64,000 nucleotides of DNA from Desulfobulbus sp. (GTDB lineage Bacteria > Desulfobacterota > Desulfobulbia > Desulfobulbales > Desulfobulbaceae). The notes below the pieces were generated by a model that saw only the letters and a list, made by a program, of their open reading frames with translations, ran no database searches and had not been told where the DNA came from. Position numbers and translations under genes: made by a program. The stretch covers positions 62,001-126,000 of the forward strand of contig WQZH01000005.1 in the NCBI GenBank assembly GCA_009780825.1. Direction: 5' to 3'. Positions 9,167-17,969 of this stretch are shown one piece after another. Within the stretch, counting starts at the first letter, position 1; every line of letters begins with the position of its first letter.

Positions 9167-9383
9167 GGAAGAAAAAACCCTTGCCTATCAGCCATCGAGA
9201 ATGTAATGGACCTTGTTGCAGTTATTTTCAGGAGTTATCCCGCATGCCGCGCTTTTCTTTCCTGAAATATCTACCAACGGCGCATCGGCGCAGGCGCTGG
9301 CGCCGCGATTTTTCCAATGCGTTCTCCGTGACCGGTCCGACCGGCGCGACAATAGTGCTCAAATAGTGCAGGAACGGTGCACA

Positions 9384-11069
9384 ATGAAAACAATCGCCAC
9401 CCTTGGCCCAGCACATTCCCAGCCGTGGCAGGCCACCATGCAGTACGACAGCGAGGCGGACATCCGCCTCTATCCACATGTCAAGGCCCTGCTCGATGCC
9501 TTTGCCAACCGCGAGGTCGAGTACGCCGTGCTGCCGGTGTATAATACCCGCGAAGGGGAAAAGAAACAGTATTTCCGTTTCTTCGATCAGATCAAATCCG
9601 GCTACTGGGTCGATAACGTCATCCTGCATTCCACCCTGTCCTTGGGCGTGTTTGACGAGGAAACGACCGTTGAGGATTTGCATCTCTTGATCGGCAAGCG
9701 CGAGGCGTTCAACCAATGCGAGGAGTTCATCGAAAACCAGATGCCCGGCATCACCGAGATGAGCGTCAAGGATATTGCGCAGACCGTGGCTGGTATCCGG
9801 CGGGGAGGTGATGTCAAGGGCAAGGCGGTGCTCGACAGCGCTGAAACCCTCAACGCCCTCGGCCTGCGGATCGTCGAACGCGAGGTCGCCCCGCATAACC
9901 GTACCCGTTACGCCGTGCTCGGCCATGATCTCGCGCCCATGACCGGCTACGACGCCACCACGCTGATCACCGAACCGCTGGACGATCGGGTGGGGATCCT
10001 GGTTGACATCCTCAGCGAATTTTCCCGCCGCGGGATCAGCATCGCCGACATGCGCACGGAAAACGATACCAAGACCCAGAAACTCCGCATCTATCTTGAG
10101 ACGGAAGGACACATTCAAACCGACATCCTGGCCAGCGCCCTGGCGCACATCGAGTCCCGGGTCATCCAACAGCGGGGCATGATCCGCATTTTGGGCAGTT
10201 TTTCCAGGGTCGATATGCGAACCAAGTACATCAAATCATTTGGCTTCATCGGTACGGGCTCCATGAGCAGATGGTTTGCCGACCGGCTGGAAAACGAGGG
10301 GTACGAGGTCATCTCCACCGGCCGCTCCACCGCTCTGCGGCCGGAGGAGATGGTGCGACGGGTCGATGTGGTGGTGATCTGCGTACCGATTTCCGTCACC
10401 TCGGAGACGGTACGCAGATATGGCCCGCTGATCGAGCCTGGCAAGGCCCTGGTCCTGCTTGCCGGAGAATCGGAGGAAACCATCAAGGCCGCCTTGGATT
10501 CGACCCATGAGGAGGTCGAGATCATGCTGGTGCATAACCTCTGGGGACCTCAGGCCGCCACCATGAAGGACAAGAACGCCATCGTGGTGCGGACTTCGCG
10601 CAGCGGTATGTTCTGCGGCGAATTCGAGGCATTCCTCTACAAACATGGAGCGGACATCTACCACGATTCTCCTGCCAAGCACGATCTGTTGATGGGTATC
10701 GGGCAAAAACTGCCCACGCTGATTTCGGTCGCCCTGGCCATGACCCTGCACGACAACAAGATCACCAGCGAGGATATCGCCAGTCACTGCACCCTGACCT
10801 CGCTCTATCCCATTCTCGCCATGTCGCGGGTGCACTCCCAGAACGCGCGCACCTACGCGGAGATCATGGCGACCACGGGAGACAGCCGTAAGATCGTTGC
10901 CGATTTCGCCAGGAATCTGGACCGGCTGATCGGCATGGCCGATGCCGCCTCCATCGCCGATCTCTGCGCCCTGATCGACACCAATGCCGCGCACTTGAGC
11001 GAACCATTTCTCCAGGCCCGGATGCAACAGGCCAAGGCTGTCGACGAGGTCTTGGGACGGATGATTTGA
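9384..11069 (+). CDS. Prephenate dehydratase-like / ACT / prephenate dehydrogenase fusion
   Basis: Predicted enzyme of phenylalanine and tyrosine synthesis from prephenate. ATG 9384 follows an AGGAACGG box; the open frame extends upstream to 9213 but that part is not family-like. The 561-residue product has three parts. Residues 1-180 resemble prephenate dehydratase, with a TRF-type motif seen as NRTRYAVLG but a weakened N-terminal motif (LGPAHSQ). An ACT domain (about 190-275) carries DDRVGILVDILSEFSRRGIS. A prephenate dehydrogenase domain (about 283-560) has the NAD-binding motif GFIGTGSMSRWFADRLENEG. The dehydrogenase call is firm. Whether the dehydratase part is active is uncertain. No other aromatic-pathway genes are adjacent. 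Confidence 0.85.
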   Translation: MKTIATLGPAHSQPWQATMQYDSEADIRLYPHVKALLDAFANREVEYAVLPVYNTREGEKKQYFRFFDQIKSGYWVDNVILHSTLSLGVFDEETTVEDLHLLIGKREAFNQCEEFIENQMPGITEMSVKDIAQTVAGIRRGGDVKGKAVLDSAETLNALGLRIVEREVAPHNRTRYAVLGHDLAPMTGYDATTLITEPLDDRVGILVDILSEFSRRGISIADMRTENDTKTQKLRIYLETEGHIQTDILASALAHIESRVIQQRGMIRILGSFSRVDMRTKYIKSFGFIGTGSMSRWFADRLENEGYEVISTGRSTALRPEEMVRRVDVVVICVPISVTSETVRRYGPLIEPGKALVLLAGESEETIKAALDSTHEEVEIMLVHNLWGPQAATMKDKNAIVVRTSRSGMFCGEFEAFLYKHGADIYHDSPAKHDLLMGIGQKLPTLISVALAMTLHDNKITSEDIASHCTLTSLYPILAMSRVHSQNARTYAEIMATTGDSRKIVADFARNLDRLIGMADAASIADLCALIDTNAAHLSEPFLQARMQQAKAVDEVLGRMI

Positions 11070-11152
11070 CCGGGAGAGGTTGACCCTGTCCGGGGTAATG
11101 GTTACTCTACCGAAATGCCTGATCCCTGAAAACGAAATGGTCTCTTGCCGAT

Positions 11153-11254
11153 ATGTTTGATTGCGGAAATCGAAAACTTACGTTGCTGGTTCTCGCCCTT
11201 CTCTTGGGGTGCGCCTTTGCCTTGCTGAAACCGGTCAAGCGCTCCGGCGGCTGA
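11153..11254 (+). CDS. Possible 33-residue membrane microprotein
   Basis: A small ORF from ATG 11153 to TGA 11252-11254 encodes one hydrophobic helix flanked by charged ends (core LTLLVLALLLGCAFALL, then KPVKR). No strong ribosome-binding site is visible. A perfect GC-rich hairpin (GCCGCC-GGTC-GGCGGC, 11266-11281) follows immediately but lacks a T-tract. Function unknown. The composition suits a small inner-membrane peptide, but a chance hydrophobic ORF cannot be excluded. Confidence 0.3.
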   Translation: MFDCGNRKLTLLVLALLLGCAFALLKPVKRSGG

Positions 11255-11344
11255 CCCATTCCCGAGCCGCCGGTCGGCGGCGTATCACACTCTCTGCCCC
11301 AGTCAGCGGACCCTGTTCAACCTCATTGAGGAGTCAAAACATTT

Positions 11345-12001
11345 ATGCTCTCCAGCCTGCTGCAATATATCGAAGAGAAACACTACTGCCCACATTGCAG
11401 CGGTGATCTGACCCTGTGCCATGCGCCGCCCATTCATGTGGGAGATGGTCTGGGCTGGGGATCGGAATATCTTTTCATCTGCCTTAACGACTCCTGCCCG
11501 CTCTTTATCAAGGGCTGGGACTACATTGCCAACCAGTATGGGCATGTCGGTTCCTATCGCTACATGGAGCTCCCCAACTCCAAGGAAAGCTACAGCATGA
11601 TGGTGATTACCAGGGATGCCTTTACCGGTAGCATTGTCGACATTGAGACGATCAAACGCCAGAATGAACGTTATCAATGTCAGCAGGAAGCCCTGGCCGC
11701 CTTGGATACATGCCTGGAGCGGCAGCAACTCGCGCCGGTGCTGACAATCCTGCTGGATGAATCAGTCCAGATTGATGACCGCAAGCGGGCCATCGGCCTG
11801 CTGATTTCCTTGAACGACATCGCCTGTGTCGAGCCGTTGCGCAACCACGTCTTCAAGGACCCCCATCTGGAACAGGAGGTCAATTTGGCCATCGGCCGGA
11901 TCCTGGTCAGCCATTTTCTCAAAGAGTGTCCGTACTGCGCCGAGTTGATCAAGGCCAGGGCCACGGTCTGCAAGCATTGTCGGAGAGATCTCGCAACCTG
12001 A
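11345..12001 (+). CDS. Zinc-ribbon protein of unknown function
   Basis: The 218-residue protein has Cys pairs at both ends. An N-terminal CPHC...C...C arrangement (residues 15-50, CPHCSGDL and CLNDSC) and a C-terminal CPYCAELIK...CKHC ribbon (about 194-215) flank a helical middle part. That middle part (about 105-190) resembles HEAT-like repeats, for example KRAIGLLISLNDIACVEPL. It is probably cytoplasmic, with no signal or membrane segment. The metal sites suggest a nucleic-acid or protein-binding role, but nothing nearby fixes its job. It lies between a biosynthetic gene and tRNA-His. Confidence 0.7.
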   Translation: MLSSLLQYIEEKHYCPHCSGDLTLCHAPPIHVGDGLGWGSEYLFICLNDSCPLFIKGWDYIANQYGHVGSYRYMELPNSKESYSMMVITRDAFTGSIVDIETIKRQNERYQCQQEALAALDTCLERQQLAPVLTILLDESVQIDDRKRAIGLLISLNDIACVEPLRNHVFKDPHLEQEVNLAIGRILVSHFLKECPYCAELIKARATVCKHCRRDLAT

Positions 12002-12009
12002 CTTTCTGC

Positions 12010-12038
12010 TTGCGAAAAAGAGGGTATACGAGTATACA
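12010..12038 (+). promoter_or_regulatory. Candidate sigma-70 promoter for tRNA-His
   Basis: TTGCGA at 12010-12015 and TATACA at 12033-12038 are separated by exactly 17 bases and end 15 bases before the tRNA. Each hexamer matches 4 of 6 consensus bases. The position between the zinc-ribbon gene stop and the tRNA supports it. Confidence 0.45.
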
Positions 12039-12053
12039 AGCGCACGTTTGCGT

Positions 12054-12131
12054 GGTGAGCGTAGCTCAGTTGGTGGTAGCACCGGGTTGTGGCCTCGGAG
12101 GTCGTGGGTTCAAGTCCCATCGCTCACCCCA
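12054..12131 (+). tRNA. tRNA-His (anticodon GTG)
   Basis: The acceptor stem GTGAGCG (12055-12061) pairs with CGCTCAC (12121-12127). The anticodon stem CCGGG pairs with CTCGG (one G-T pair) around the loop TTGTGGC, giving anticodon GTG. The T arm contains GTGGG-TTCAAGT-CCCAT. The extra G at position -1 (12054) opposite C73 (12128) is the hallmark of bacterial tRNA-His. CCA is encoded (12129-12131). Confidence 0.97.
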
Positions 12132-12140
12132 GAAATTTTG

Positions 12141-12180
12141 AAGGCGATTCAAGATACCCTCTTGAATCGCCTTTTTTCTT
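12141..12180 (+). terminator. Intrinsic terminator after tRNA-His
   Basis: A perfect 13-bp stem (12141-12153 with 12161-12173) around a 7-base loop is followed by a run of T (12171-12177). It starts 9 bases after the tRNA CCA and is a textbook Rho-independent terminator. Confidence 0.92.
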
Positions 12181-12632
12181 TGCCGTAATTGTGCATGGCA
12201 TTGTGCTTGGCCGCGACTGGGAAGAGCGGCCCCAGGTCCGCCGGAATCATTGCCATACGTACTATGCCGTCCTTGTTTATCTCGTTTTTTCCATAAGATG
12301 TATGCGCACAATGCGTTTAGATACATGCAATGGCTTCTCGTTTTTTTGCGAGCAATAATGTATGCTAGTCAATCTTCAAATGATGCCGTTGGACCGGATA
12401 TGTCCTGTGCATAATAGCGTGGCTCATGACTTGTTCGCCCTCTGATTCCATCAGGACGATATCAGGACCCAGAAAGCGGAATAATTAATGTACTCTTGGC
12501 CCAAACCGCCTCAATGTGGGAAGAAGCGGTTGGAGTTCCAACGGCTCATCAGTTCAGACGAAAGTGGTCGAGAAGAGGTCGGGGTCAATGCGGTCGGTTG
12601 TAATTGCAGCCTTTTGCGAGAGGAGGAACCTC
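12181..12632. other. 452-bp stretch with no confident gene, upstream of the hybrid kinase
   Basis: No convincing ORF, RNA or repeat is seen. The open frame of the kinase extends back to 12516, but the added 39 residues are not family-like and the strong ribosome-binding site lies at 12621-12626. AT-rich patches near 12280-12360 could hold the kinase promoter; I cannot fix a -35/-10 pair. Confidence 0.5.
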
Positions 12633-15512
12633 ATGTCCATTCCTGTTAAGGTGGCCTTGGTCATCATCAGCATAGTGGTCGTCTTCACGGTGGCCCTGAC
12701 CGGGACAAGCATTCTTTTGACCCAAAACAGCCTCGAGGAAATGACACGGAATGATCTGAGGGCGGTCGTCGAGATAGCCGGGGACTTTTTCGGTACGAAA
12801 ATCACCCTGTTGAAAGCCGATGCGGAAACGGTGGCGGCGAAATTGGCCAACGCTCCGCCCAACAAGCTGCCGGAAGTTTTCCAACAAGTGCGGAATCATT
12901 ATCCGGACTTCCTGGCCTTCAAGATATTCAACCGTCAAGGCATAGTCACCACCTGGGGTAATCCGCCCATGCTGGTCGAGTACAACATGGTGGCCAACAA
13001 ATATTTCCGGAAGGCCTTCCAAGGCGAAACAGTCATCACCCGGCCCCGTAAGGATCCCAAGACCGGAGATATGGTCATCCATCTCTGTACGCCCATAAAC
13101 GACGACCTGATCCTGTCTGTGACCATCAACGGCTTGGTCTTCCAAGATATGCTGTCCAGTTTCAAGCTCTGGCACCGGGGTAAGATTTTCATGGTGGATG
13201 AATTCGGCACGGTCATTGCCTCGCCCAAGTTGGAGCATGTCCTGGGACGCTATGACATCCACAATCCTGATCCCGACCTGGGGCAGATCAAGTGGAACGA
13301 TACATTTGCAAAAGCGATCCAGACCAAGGCAGGAGTCACCGAATACGCCGATCCAGACATGGAGGCCTTAATAGCCTGGCAAACCATGACCGAGAGGACG
13401 GAAGGCTGGGTGGTGGGCGTTTTCGCTCCGCTCCAGGACAGCCCTGTGGCCGAAGGCAAAAAAATGTTGCTTTTGGCGGCCGCCATCTTCTTGGGGATCT
13501 GCATCGTCGCCGCATTTTTCTTCTCCAGCTACGCGGCCCGGCCCTTTATCCTGATCGAGAAGCAAAACCAGAGTCTCAAGGAACTCAACGAGGTCATCGT
13601 GGCCGCCGACGAGGCGAAAACCCATTTCCTGGCCAATATGAGCCATGAGATGCGCACCCCGCTGAACGCCGTCATTGGCTTGACCGAACTGATGCTGCAC
13701 ACGGAACATGACCATCCATCCGGACATATTGAAAATTTACAAAAGGTATTCAATGCCGGGTCCACGCTTTTGAGCATAATCAACGACATTTTGGATCTTT
13801 CCAAGGTCAGCTCCGGCAATTTCGAAATCGCCCCGGTGGATTACAACCTGTCGATTCTGCTGCATGACGTCGTCAATCAAAACATGATCCGCATCGGCAG
13901 CAAGCCCATCCAACTAAAGCTGTGGGTCGATCCGAGCATTCCCAACAGACTGTTCGGCGACGATCTTCGGATCCGGCAAATCCTCAACAATCTTTTGTCC
14001 AATGCCTTTAAATATACCCGTGCCGGCACAGTGTCGCTGAACGTCTCCTGCGAACAGAAGGAAAGTGACGATGTCTGGCTGTTCTTCACCATTCAAGATA
14101 CCGGTACCGGCATCCGGGCAGAGGATGTGGAGAATATTTTCAACGATTACTATCAAGTCGACACGAAAGCCAATCGCAAAATCGAAGGTACAGGCTTGGG
14201 ATTGCCCCTCACCAAGCGTTTGGTGGAGATGATGGGCGGATCAATCACCGTGGAAAGCACGTATGGGCAAGGGAGCACGTTCCAGGCCCAGATACGTCAG
14301 AAAGCGGTAAGCGAACAGCCGATTGGCAAAGAAATTGCGGACAGCCTGGCCAATTTCAACTTTGCCACTGTCCAGGTGCGCCATAACAAAAAATTGTCCC
14401 GGATATACCTGCCCTATGCCAAAGTGCTGGTGGTGGACGATGTGCCCACCAACCTGGATGTGGCCCAAGGCTTGATGGAGCCTTATGGCATGCAGATAGA
14501 CTGCGTTGAAAGCGGTCAGGCGGCCATCGACTTGATCAGGGAAGCCAGGGTGCAATACAATGTCGTGTTCATGGATCACATGATGCTGGAGATGGATGGG
14601 GTCGAGGCCGTGCGGGTCATCCGGAAAGAAATAGACTCCGACTACGCCCGGACAGTGCCGATCATCGCCCTGACGGCCAATGCCGTGGTCGGCAGCAAGG
14701 AAATGTTTCTCCAGCACGGCTTTCAGGGTTTCATCTCCAAGCCCATCAACGTCATGCAGCTCGATTCGGTGATCCGCAGGTGGATACAGGACGAGCAGTC
14801 TGACCCAGAACAAGCTCCTCGATCGGCTGTCCTGCACTTGGACACTGAGCTTCCCGCCCCGACAACTGATCGTCTGGATGCTCCGGATACAGTCTTCGAT
14901 CCCGAAATGAAGGTTAAGGCCACACCGGTCTGGACCGCAGGGGAGATTGACGGCTTGAATGTGACCCAAGGCCTGGCGACATTCAGCGGCAATATGAAAA
15001 GCTATTTGAGGATCGTGGAGTCGTACGTCCATCATACTCCGGCCCAGTTAGCAAAGATCCGGGCCGTCACCCCGGAGACGCTGCTCAATTATAGCATCAC
15101 TGTGCATGGCATCAAAGGCAGCAGCCGCACTCTCGGGGCCGAGGATGTCGGGGACTTGGCCGAAACTCTGGAACAGGCGGCCAAAGCTGGCGATTTCGCC
15201 TTTGTCCAGGCCCACAACCCGCTCTTTCTGGAGACTACGGAAAGACTTCTGGCCGCGCTCTCAGCCAAACTGAAAGCCTCGGTGAACCCAAAACCGCACC
15301 GAGATGAACCGGACCCGGAGATGTTGGAAACCCTGTGTCAAGCCTGCGCAATCTTTGATATCGATTGGATGGACCAGACGATGCAGTCATTGACCAGCTA
15401 TACATACAATCCGGGCGAAGGGGCGGAATTGGTAGCCTGGCTGGAAGAAAAGGCCCATCTATTGGATTTCAAGGGGATTGCCGAGCGCTTGACGAAAAAC
15501 CGATCGTTGTGA
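12633..15512 (+). CDS. BarA-type hybrid sensor histidine kinase with receiver and HPt domains
   Basis: The ATG at 12633 is 6 bases after a perfect AGGAGG (12621-12626). The 959-residue product has TM1 (about 8-28), a periplasmic sensor of about 240 residues (dCache/PAS-like), and TM2 (about 277-298). The HisKA domain carries phospho-His338 (NMSHEMRTPLNAVIG), followed by a HATPase domain with GTGLGLPLTKRL. A receiver has Asp648 (VVFMDHMMLEMDG), and a C-terminal HPt domain has His825 (TVHGIKGSSRTLG). This is a complete His-Asp-His phosphorelay in one chain. The next gene, 7 bases downstream, is an HD-GYP regulator and would be the natural target, but its receiver lacks the acceptor Asp. The ligand is unknown. 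Confidence 0.9.
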   Translation: MSIPVKVALVIISIVVVFTVALTGTSILLTQNSLEEMTRNDLRAVVEIAGDFFGTKITLLKADAETVAAKLANAPPNKLPEVFQQVRNHYPDFLAFKIFNRQGIVTTWGNPPMLVEYNMVANKYFRKAFQGETVITRPRKDPKTGDMVIHLCTPINDDLILSVTINGLVFQDMLSSFKLWHRGKIFMVDEFGTVIASPKLEHVLGRYDIHNPDPDLGQIKWNDTFAKAIQTKAGVTEYADPDMEALIAWQTMTERTEGWVVGVFAPLQDSPVAEGKKMLLLAAAIFLGICIVAAFFFSSYAARPFILIEKQNQSLKELNEVIVAADEAKTHFLANMSHEMRTPLNAVIGLTELMLHTEHDHPSGHIENLQKVFNAGSTLLSIINDILDLSKVSSGNFEIAPVDYNLSILLHDVVNQNMIRIGSKPIQLKLWVDPSIPNRLFGDDLRIRQILNNLLSNAFKYTRAGTVSLNVSCEQKESDDVWLFFTIQDTGTGIRAEDVENIFNDYYQVDTKANRKIEGTGLGLPLTKRLVEMMGGSITVESTYGQGSTFQAQIRQKAVSEQPIGKEIADSLANFNFATVQVRHNKKLSRIYLPYAKVLVVDDVPTNLDVAQGLMEPYGMQIDCVESGQAAIDLIREARVQYNVVFMDHMMLEMDGVEAVRVIRKEIDSDYARTVPIIALTANAVVGSKEMFLQHGFQGFISKPINVMQLDSVIRRWIQDEQSDPEQAPRSAVLHLDTELPAPTTDRLDAPDTVFDPEMKVKATPVWTAGEIDGLNVTQGLATFSGNMKSYLRIVESYVHHTPAQLAKIRAVTPETLLNYSITVHGIKGSSRTLGAEDVGDLAETLEQAAKAGDFAFVQAHNPLFLETTERLLAALSAKLKASVNPKPHRDEPDPEMLETLCQACAIFDIDWMDQTMQSLTSYTYNPGEGAELVAWLEEKAHLLDFKGIAERLTKNRSL

Positions 15513-15518
15513 AGATGA

Positions 15519-16649
15519 ATGTATATTGAATTGGAAAAACAAATGGATACAGATACAGTCCTCGGGCGAAAAAAAATCATGCTGGTTGATGACGACCCGG
15601 TCATCCTGGCTGCTGGCAAGGAAATACTCAGAGATGCCTATCGGGTATATCCGGTTCTCTCTGGTGCAATCCTTCTGGAACTTTTGGATCATGTCTTACC
15701 CGACCTGGTCCTGTTGAATGTCGAAATGCCGGACATGAATGGGTATCAAATCATCACCATGCTGAAAAACAATCCCAAGTGGGAATCCATTCCGGTCATT
15801 TTTCTGACATCGAGAGCCGATGAGGATAGTGAACTGAAAGGGTTGTCCATGGGTGCCGTGGACTATATCACCAAGCCTTTTTCGGCTTCACTTCTCATCA
15901 AGCGTATCGAGAACCATCTCCTGAACGCTGAGCAGAACGGACAGCTCAAACATTTTAATACCGCCCTGCAAGATATGGTGGCTATGAAGACTTCTCAGCT
16001 TGTGAGCCTGCAGAATTCCATCATCAACGTGATGACCGACCTGGTCGAATTCCGGGACTATGCGACCGGTGGCCACATTATCCGGACACAGGCCTACATG
16101 CGGTTGATGGCGGAAAAAATGTTGGAGGAAGGGATCTATGCGGAGGAAACATCTGAGTGGAGCCTGGAGCAGCTTGTCGCAGCTTCCCAGTTGCACGATA
16201 TAGGGAAGATCGGCATCAGCGATGCCATTTTGCATAAACCCGGCAAACTGACTCAGGAAGAATTCGAGACTATGAAAAAGCATGTCGAAATAGGCGTACA
16301 CGCCATCAGTAGGATAGAAAGCGATTTGGAGTGGGAATCGGTCGACATCTCTTTTTTGCATCACGCCCGGATGATAGCTGGCAGCCATCACGAAAAATGG
16401 GACGGCACCGGTTATCCCTTGGGGCTCCAGGGGCAGGACATTCCTCTTGAGGGGCGCCTTATGGCCATCGCCGACGTCTATGACGCGCTGATTTCTGTCC
16501 GCCCCTATAAACAACCCATGAGCACTGAAGAGGCCAAACGCATAATCGAGAGCGGCAGCTCTACCCATTTCGATCCTCTGTTGGTGGGCATTTTCACCAA
16601 AGTCGCCAGTCAATTCGCAAGTGTGGCCCGCAGCGAGGTCTATCGTTGA
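15519..16649 (+). CDS. HD-GYP domain response regulator lacking the phospho-acceptor Asp
   Basis: Predicted c-di-GMP phosphodiesterase. The 376-residue product has a receiver domain (18-135) and an HD-GYP domain (about 165-370) with LHDIGKIG, the KPGKLT-type block, HHEKWDGTGYP and DVYDAL motifs, so the catalytic part looks intact. In the receiver the acidic cluster DDD (24-26), TSR and KPF are kept. The usual LLDVxMPDM is instead LLNVEMPDM, so the acceptor is Asn67 (codon AAT). The domain may therefore be read by protein contact rather than phosphorylation. It follows the hybrid kinase by 6 bases and is probably cotranscribed with it. Confidence 0.88.
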   Translation: MYIELEKQMDTDTVLGRKKIMLVDDDPVILAAGKEILRDAYRVYPVLSGAILLELLDHVLPDLVLLNVEMPDMNGYQIITMLKNNPKWESIPVIFLTSRADEDSELKGLSMGAVDYITKPFSASLLIKRIENHLLNAEQNGQLKHFNTALQDMVAMKTSQLVSLQNSIINVMTDLVEFRDYATGGHIIRTQAYMRLMAEKMLEEGIYAEETSEWSLEQLVAASQLHDIGKIGISDAILHKPGKLTQEEFETMKKHVEIGVHAISRIESDLEWESVDISFLHHARMIAGSHHEKWDGTGYPLGLQGQDIPLEGRLMAIADVYDALISVRPYKQPMSTEEAKRIIESGSSTHFDPLLVGIFTKVASQFASVARSEVYR

Positions 16650-16785
16650 CCGGGTCCGTCATGGTTCCGATTTTGCGAGCCTGTTGCATCGGGCATAGCT
16701 TATCCAGGTTTCGTCTCTGTGAAGGCAAGAAGAGCATGCATAATAGGGCGGCGGCCAAGGCAAAACCGGCAAGAGGAGAAAGCCC

Positions 16786-17838
16786 GTGACGCGCAAGCCT
16801 CTTGATCGCACTCCGTCTCCCTTGGTAAAGCTCAAGCGAAGGCTGGGCGCCATGCGGCCTATGATTGTGGGCCTTGCCGCCGTGGCGATAATCTTTGTGG
16901 CAGGCACTGCCGCCTACATGCTGGTCGAAGGCTGGGGCCTCTTTGACAGCATGTACATGATGATTATTACCCTCTCCACAGTGGGTTACGGCGAAGTGCA
17001 TCCCTTGAGCAGGCCGGGCGAGGTGATAACGGCTCTGGTCATTCTCTTCGGAGTGGGCTCGTTTTTCTATCTGGCTGGCGCCATTGTGCAAATGGTTATG
17101 GAGGGGCACCTCCAAAATCTGTTTGGGAGACGCTTTATGCAGCGGAGCATCGACAACATGCGAGGACACGTCATTGTCTGTGGATTCGGGCGGATCGGCT
17201 CGGTGGTGGCGCGGGAGATCATGGGCGAAGGGCATGACGTGGTGGTGGTGGAGCGTTCCCCGCAGCTTGTCGAGGAACTGAAGTTCCAGCATATCCCTCA
17301 TGTGGCGGGCGACGCCACCAAAGACGAGATACTTGAGGCGGCGGGTCTGCTCCGGGCGAGTTCACTCGTATCGGCCCTAAGCGACGAAGCGGCCAACGTG
17401 TATGTCACCCTGACTGCCAGGCAGCTTAATCCCGACATTCATATCGTGGCCCGTTCCGACTCGCCCGAGCATTCCCAGCGCTTAAACCGCGCGGGGGCCA
17501 ACCTGGTCCTTTTCCCGCATCGCTATGGCGGCATGCGCATGGCGCAATCAGTGCTTCGACCCACCGTACTCGGCTTTATGGATCTGGCCATGCGCGGCGA
17601 TATCGAAGATCTTCAGATGGAACAGATGACTGTCTCCCCGCAGTCGCCTGTGGCGGGTCAGGACTTGGTCGGATCGCAACTCCGGCAGCGCTTCAACGTC
17701 ATTGTCATCGGCATCAAAAAAGCGGACGGAAATCTCCTGTTCAACCCCAAACCCGAGGCTCTGCTGGAGGTTGGAGACACGCTGATATTGGTCGGCGGAA
17801 AACAAAACATGACGGATATGCGCGCCGTCTTGATGTAG
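16786..17838 (+). CDS. Single-pore potassium channel with TrkA-N/TrkA-C (RCK) domains
   Basis: The 350-residue inner-membrane channel has two transmembrane helices (about 25-46 and 80-103) around the selectivity filter TVGYGE. A cytoplasmic RCK-N Rossmann domain follows (about 125-245, HVIVCGFGRIGSVVARE), then a TrkA-C domain (about 265-350). The start is GTG 16786 with AGGAG at 16773-16777. The architecture is that of MthK/Kch-like gated K+ channels. It stands alone, converging on the end of the flagellar block. The physiological ligand is not evident. Confidence 0.88.
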   Translation: MTRKPLDRTPSPLVKLKRRLGAMRPMIVGLAAVAIIFVAGTAAYMLVEGWGLFDSMYMMIITLSTVGYGEVHPLSRPGEVITALVILFGVGSFFYLAGAIVQMVMEGHLQNLFGRRFMQRSIDNMRGHVIVCGFGRIGSVVAREIMGEGHDVVVVERSPQLVEELKFQHIPHVAGDATKDEILEAAGLLRASSLVSALSDEAANVYVTLTARQLNPDIHIVARSDSPEHSQRLNRAGANLVLFPHRYGGMRMAQSVLRPTVLGFMDLAMRGDIEDLQMEQMTVSPQSPVAGQDLVGSQLRQRFNVIVIGIKKADGNLLFNPKPEALLEVGDTLILVGGKQNMTDMRAVLM

Positions 17839-17914
17839 CCGGAGCTTCCGAGTTTATCTCATCATTGCCGCTGAGCCGGACGACCGGGGCGTCTCACAAC
17901 AGCGGGCATGTTCG

Positions 17915-17955
17915 GATAAAAAGAGAAGGCCGCAGGATGTTGCAATCGTGCGGCC
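17915..17955 (-). terminator. Probable terminator of the flagellar block
   Basis: On the - strand a 7-bp perfect stem (17949-17955 with 17928-17934; GGCCGCA/TGCGGCC) with a 14-base loop is followed by the T-rich run TTCTCTTTTT. It lies just downstream of fliW and before the convergent channel gene. Confidence 0.55.
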
Positions 17956-17969
17956 GGGCCTGAAAACGG

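Noticed and set aside
9244-9366. Short ORF with several Phe, Trp and one Tyr codons upstream of the aromatic-pathway gene, as a possible attenuator leader
   Set aside because: No alternating hairpins or T-run are visible after it and the aromatic codons are not clustered as in known leaders.
9213-9383. Longer start for the prephenate dehydrogenase fusion
   Set aside because: The 57 extra residues are not family-like and the AGGAACGG box points to ATG 9384.
12194-12210. TGGCATTGTGCTTGGCC as a sigma-54 promoter of the hybrid kinase
   Set aside because: The -12 GC is replaced by GG and it lies more than 400 bases from the start codon.
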